Origin: Proteiniphilum sp.
GTDB lineage: Bacteria; Bacteroidota; Bacteroidia; Bacteroidales; Dysgonomonadaceae
DNA: 8,021 nt
Assembly (NCBI GenBank): GCA_031284475.1
Contig: JAISZV010000196.1
Coordinates: 1-8,021 of the forward strand
Reading direction: 5' to 3'
Below, one piece after another: positions 5,951 through 8,021 of this stretch. Made by a program: the position numbers and the translations under genes. Position 1 is the first letter of the stretch. Each line of letters opens with the position of its first letter. Below the pieces are notes generated by a model. That model saw only the letters and a list, made by a program, of their open reading frames with translations. It was not told the origin of the DNA and did not search any database.

Positions 5951-6964
5951 TTATTTATCTATTCCCAGTAATTCTACTTCAAAGATGAGGTTAGAGAATG
6001 GCTTGATCGTACCGCGATCCTGCGCTCCGTAAGCCAGGTCATAAGGGATATACAATTTCCATTTCGATCCCACGGGCATCAGCTTCAACGCTTCCGTCCA
6101 ACCCGGGATCACCTGGGTCACGCCAAATACGGCAGGCTCCCCTCTGGTTACGCTGCTGTCGAACACCGTACCGTTGATCAATGTGCCATGATAATGTACC
6201 TTCACGCGGTCGGCGTCGGCAGGGATGGCGCCTTTCCCTTCTGTCAACACTTCATACTGTAATCCGCTGGGCAAGGTAACCACGCCTTCTCTCTTGGCAT
6301 TCTCGGCCAGATAAGCATTTCCGGCAGCAATGATATCTGCGTACTGCGCCTTAAGTTTTTCTTCCTGGCGAACCTGTTCTGCTTCCTGCGCTTCCTGAAT
6401 TTTTCTCTGCACCAACGCATTAGCATCCATCGTGCTGATAGCTAACTGCTTATTTTTCAGCGTAGAGATCAATCCGGCCAGAACCTGATCATTATTCACT
6501 TTCTGTGTGGAATCAGATCCGAAGAGCGCTGTGTTGAATTGCGGAAGCATCATCTGGGAAAATTGCGCACCGATACTCAACCCCTGGGCATAAGGAGATT
6601 CTTCTTTCAGGTTCATAGCCTCTTTCAGCCCTTTGATAAATCCATCGAGCCTGGGAGCATTGATCTTCTTCATAGAATCGAGTTTTGCCGCCATCTCTTT
6701 TTGTAATACTTCTTTTTGAGTGGAATCGGCAGCAGAAATCCGCATCTGATAATCGTATTCGATGTTGGAAGTGTTTTGCAATATTCCCTGCTGTTCGAGA
6801 TATTGCACCAACCCCTGGTCAGCCATGCTCACGCCATAGGCATAAGAAATACTGTCTACGGAATTTTTCAGGGACGTCTTTGGCGTAGAAGCTCCCCCGC
6901 AAGATACCATCAACACTGCTAAAACAGTCATTGCACCGAATGTGCCTAAAATTGTTTTCTTCAT
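5951..6964 (-). CDS. FKBP-type peptidyl-prolyl cis-trans isomerase, lipoprotein
   Basis: The 337-residue folding enzyme catalyses cis-trans change at proline peptide bonds. It is probably anchored by lipid in the periplasm. The signal peptide MKKTILGTFG plus hydrophobic core ends at Cys22 (VSC); the next residues, GGASTPK, are not acidic, unlike the surface-exported SusD. The helical N-terminal region (about 35-215) resembles the Mip/FkpA dimerisation domain, and its core motif seems present twice: SYAYGVSMADQ (40-50) and PYAQGLSIGAQ (124-134). A charged helix rich in Gln and Glu (185-208) leads to the FKBP domain (about 228-337). FKBP12-equivalent pocket residues are present: Tyr258, Phe268, Asp269, Phe280, Val285, Ile286, Trp289, Tyr312 and Phe328, so activity is expected. 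It follows a paralogous FKBP gene after 80 nt with no visible promoter between, so the two are likely co-transcribed. Confidence 0.93.
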   Translation of the reverse strand: MKKTILGTFGAMTVLAVLMVSCGGASTPKTSLKNSVDSISYAYGVSMADQGLVQYLEQQGILQNTSNIEYDYQMRISAADSTQKEVLQKEMAAKLDSMKKINAPRLDGFIKGLKEAMNLKEESPYAQGLSIGAQFSQMMLPQFNTALFGSDSTQKVNNDQVLAGLISTLKNKQLAISTMDANALVQRKIQEAQEAEQVRQEEKLKAQYADIIAAGNAYLAENAKREGVVTLPSGLQYEVLTEGKGAIPADADRVKVHYHGTLINGTVFDSSVTRGEPAVFGVTQVIPGWTEALKLMPVGSKWKLYIPYDLAYGAQDRGTIKPFSNLIFEVELLGIDK

Positions 6965-7044
6965 TTTCTTCTAAATATATTAAATTAATGTGTTTATATC
7001 GCTCTCTTTTAGATATGCCCTGAACGGCTTATTCCGCCCAGCGG

Positions 7045-7629
7045 CTACTCTATTCCCAAAAGTTCCACGTCAAAGATAAGGGTAGAGTTGGGTTCTATTG
7101 AATTTCCCGCACCTTGTTCGCCGTAAGCAAGCCCGGAGGGTATATACAGTTTCCATTTCGATCCGACAGGCATCAACTGAAGCACCTCTACCCATCCTTT
7201 GATCACCTGGTTTACGCCGAAAACGGCGGGTTGCCCTCTCTGTACGGAACTATCGAATACCCGGCCGTTCAACAACGTGCCGTGATAGTGGCATTTCACC
7301 TTGTCGGCCGCTTTCGGTTTAGCGCCGGTTCCTTCCTGAAGCACCTCATATTGTAATCCGCTGGGAAGCGTAACTACGCCCTCTTTTTTTCCGTTTTCCG
7401 CCAGAAACGCTTCTCCTTCCCTAAGGTTATTCCCAAACATATCATCCTGTACCTTACTGAAATAGTCCTCAATAACCTGATTGGCTTCCTGAGGACTCAT
7501 CGAAAGAGCGGCATTATTCATAATCTCCGTAAATGCTTTCACAAACGCCGCTACATCTATCTGCTTCAATCCTGAGTTCATCAGACTCGAAGCCATACTC
7601 ATTCCCAATGCATAACTCAGTTTGTCCAT
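7045..7629 (-). CDS. FKBP-type peptidyl-prolyl cis-trans isomerase, cytoplasmic FKBP22-like
   Basis: The 194-residue protein is a paralogue of the lipoprotein FKBP downstream. It has no signal peptide: it starts directly with MDKLSYALGMSMASSLM, the N-terminal dimerisation motif, so it should act in the cytoplasm. The helical domain covers about 2-78. The FKBP domain (about 83-194) keeps Tyr115, Phe125, Asp126, Phe137, Val142, Ile143, Trp146, Tyr169 and Phe186, matching the FKBP12 pocket. Long stretches such as LMPVGSKWKLYIP and VVTLPSGLQYEVL are identical in both paralogues, pointing to tandem duplication. The start at 7629 fits a consensus promoter box about 30 nt upstream. It is the first gene of a two-gene leftward operon and is divergent from mutS. 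Confidence 0.93.
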   Translation of the reverse strand: MDKLSYALGMSMASSLMNSGLKQIDVAAFVKAFTEIMNNAALSMSPQEANQVIEDYFSKVQDDMFGNNLREGEAFLAENGKKEGVVTLPSGLQYEVLQEGTGAKPKAADKVKCHYHGTLLNGRVFDSSVQRGQPAVFGVNQVIKGWVEVLQLMPVGSKWKLYIPSGLAYGEQGAGNSIEPNSTLIFDVELLGIE

Positions 7630-7658
7630 TCAGCTTTTTCCTTTTTGATTTTAACGCA

Positions 7659-7666
7659 CAAAAGTA
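7659..7666 (-). promoter_or_regulatory. Promoter -7 box for the FKBP operon
   Basis: TACTTTTG on the minus strand is a full match to the Bacteroides -7 consensus TAnnTTTG. It ends 29 nt before the FKBP start codon, giving a leader of roughly 25 nt. No TTTG is visible at the -33 distance, so the upstream element is weak or absent. Confidence 0.5.
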
Positions 7667-7733
7667 CGACTTTAATATTAAATAATGCTGGTTTTAAGGA
7701 GAAAAAAATTATATATAGTCGCGCTTTTTTTGT

Positions 7734-7750
7734 AATTTCGCTTTGAAATT
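7734..7750. repeat. Short inverted repeat upstream of mutS
   Basis: AATTTC (7734-7739) and GAAATT (7745-7750) form a 6-bp dyad with a 5-nt centre, overlapping the possible mutS -7 box. It could be a protein-binding site or a chance feature of an AT-rich region. Confidence 0.25.
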
Positions 7751-7782
7751 GAGAAAAAGACTTTTTAATAAGAAATAGATTC

Positions 7783-8021
7783 GTGGGAAAAAAGATAGCG
7801 GAAACGCCGATGATGAAACAGTACATCGAGATAAAGAAACAACATCCCGACGCTATTTTGCTGTTTCGCGTAGGCGATTTTTACGAGACATTTTCGGATG
7901 ACGCCATTGCGGCGGCGGAAATACTGGGTATCACGCTTACACGGAGGGCAAACGGTTCGGCGCAGTTTGTGGAACTGGCAGGCTTTCCGCATCATGCTTT
8001 AGATACCTATCTGCCGAAACT
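7783..8021 (+). CDS. mutS: DNA mismatch repair protein MutS, N-terminal fragment
   Basis: The first 79 full codons of mutS are seen; the gene continues past the right edge. MutS binds mismatches and small loops in DNA and recruits MutL. The visible part is the mismatch-recognition domain [18 protein letters not shown], then [12 protein letters not shown] with the Phe33-Tyr34-Glu35 motif whose Phe stacks on the mismatch and whose Glu contacts the base, then [15 protein letters not shown] and [17 protein letters not shown]. The chosen start is GTG (7783), giving [11 protein letters not shown], a lead-in of normal length for the family. The ATG at 7810 would start right at the conserved MMKQY and lose the preceding residues. 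An in-frame TGA lies at 7750-7752. A possible -7 box, TAATTTCG (7733-7740), has one mismatch. It is divergent from the FKBP operon across a 153-nt gap. Confidence 0.95.
   Translation, partial: MGKKIAETPMMKQYIEIKKQHPDAILLFRVGDFYETFSDDAIAAAEILGITLTRRANGSAQFVELAGFPHHALDTYLPK

Noticed and set aside
7617..7995. Minus-strand open frames overlapping the mutS start and the FKBP promoter region
   Set aside because: They run antisense to mutS or through AT-rich intergenic DNA and carry no recognisable motifs.

Overview
The window comes from a member of the Bacteroidota, most likely order Bacteroidales. The evidence is a SusC/SusD outer-membrane nutrient-uptake pair, A-rich rather than Shine-Dalgarno-rich start regions, promoter boxes of the Bacteroides type (TAnnTTTG at -7, TTTG at -33), and a MutS start region and FKBP proteins of the kind seen in that order. 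Genus cannot be fixed from the sequence alone.

Layout, left to right. Positions 1-258 (+) hold the last 85 codons of a gene cut by the window edge, best read as the C-terminus of an alpha-glucan (glycogen) phosphorylase. A convergent gap (259-465) carries two overlapping small hairpins and a strong terminator that ends the leftward operon. Positions 466-5095 (-) are a two-gene susC-susD operon: a 1052-residue TonB-dependent transporter (1937-5095) followed after 25 nt by its 481-residue SusD-like surface lipoprotein (466-1911). Its likely promoter lies at 5344-5375, giving a leader of about 240 nt with alternating C-rich and G-rich blocks that can form mutually exclusive hairpins.

Positions 5376-5950 contain no confidently recognised gene. 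They hold a degenerate 42-bp tandem repeat (core 5576-5697) that is open in the same codon register on both strands, an imperfect inverted repeat (5814-5925), and the terminator of the next operon. Positions 5951-7629 (-) are two tandem FKBP-type peptidyl-prolyl isomerases: a small one without a signal peptide (7045-7629), then a larger lipoprotein version (5951-6964). Both retain the full set of active-site residues. They appear to share one promoter with a consensus -7 box at 7659-7666. Divergently, mutS starts with GTG at 7783 (+) and runs off the right edge.

How they work together: SusD captures a ligand at the cell surface and SusC moves it into the periplasm using TonB energy. The lipoprotein FKBP probably helps protein folding in the periplasm, while its paralogue acts in the cytoplasm. 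MutS belongs to mismatch repair and is unrelated to transport. The SusCD pair has no degradative enzyme, sigma factor, anti-sigma factor or hybrid sensor beside it here, so its substrate is unknown. No complete novel system is evident. The most unexplained part is the 5.4-5.95 kb non-coding block, above all the 42-bp repeat and the structured susC leader.
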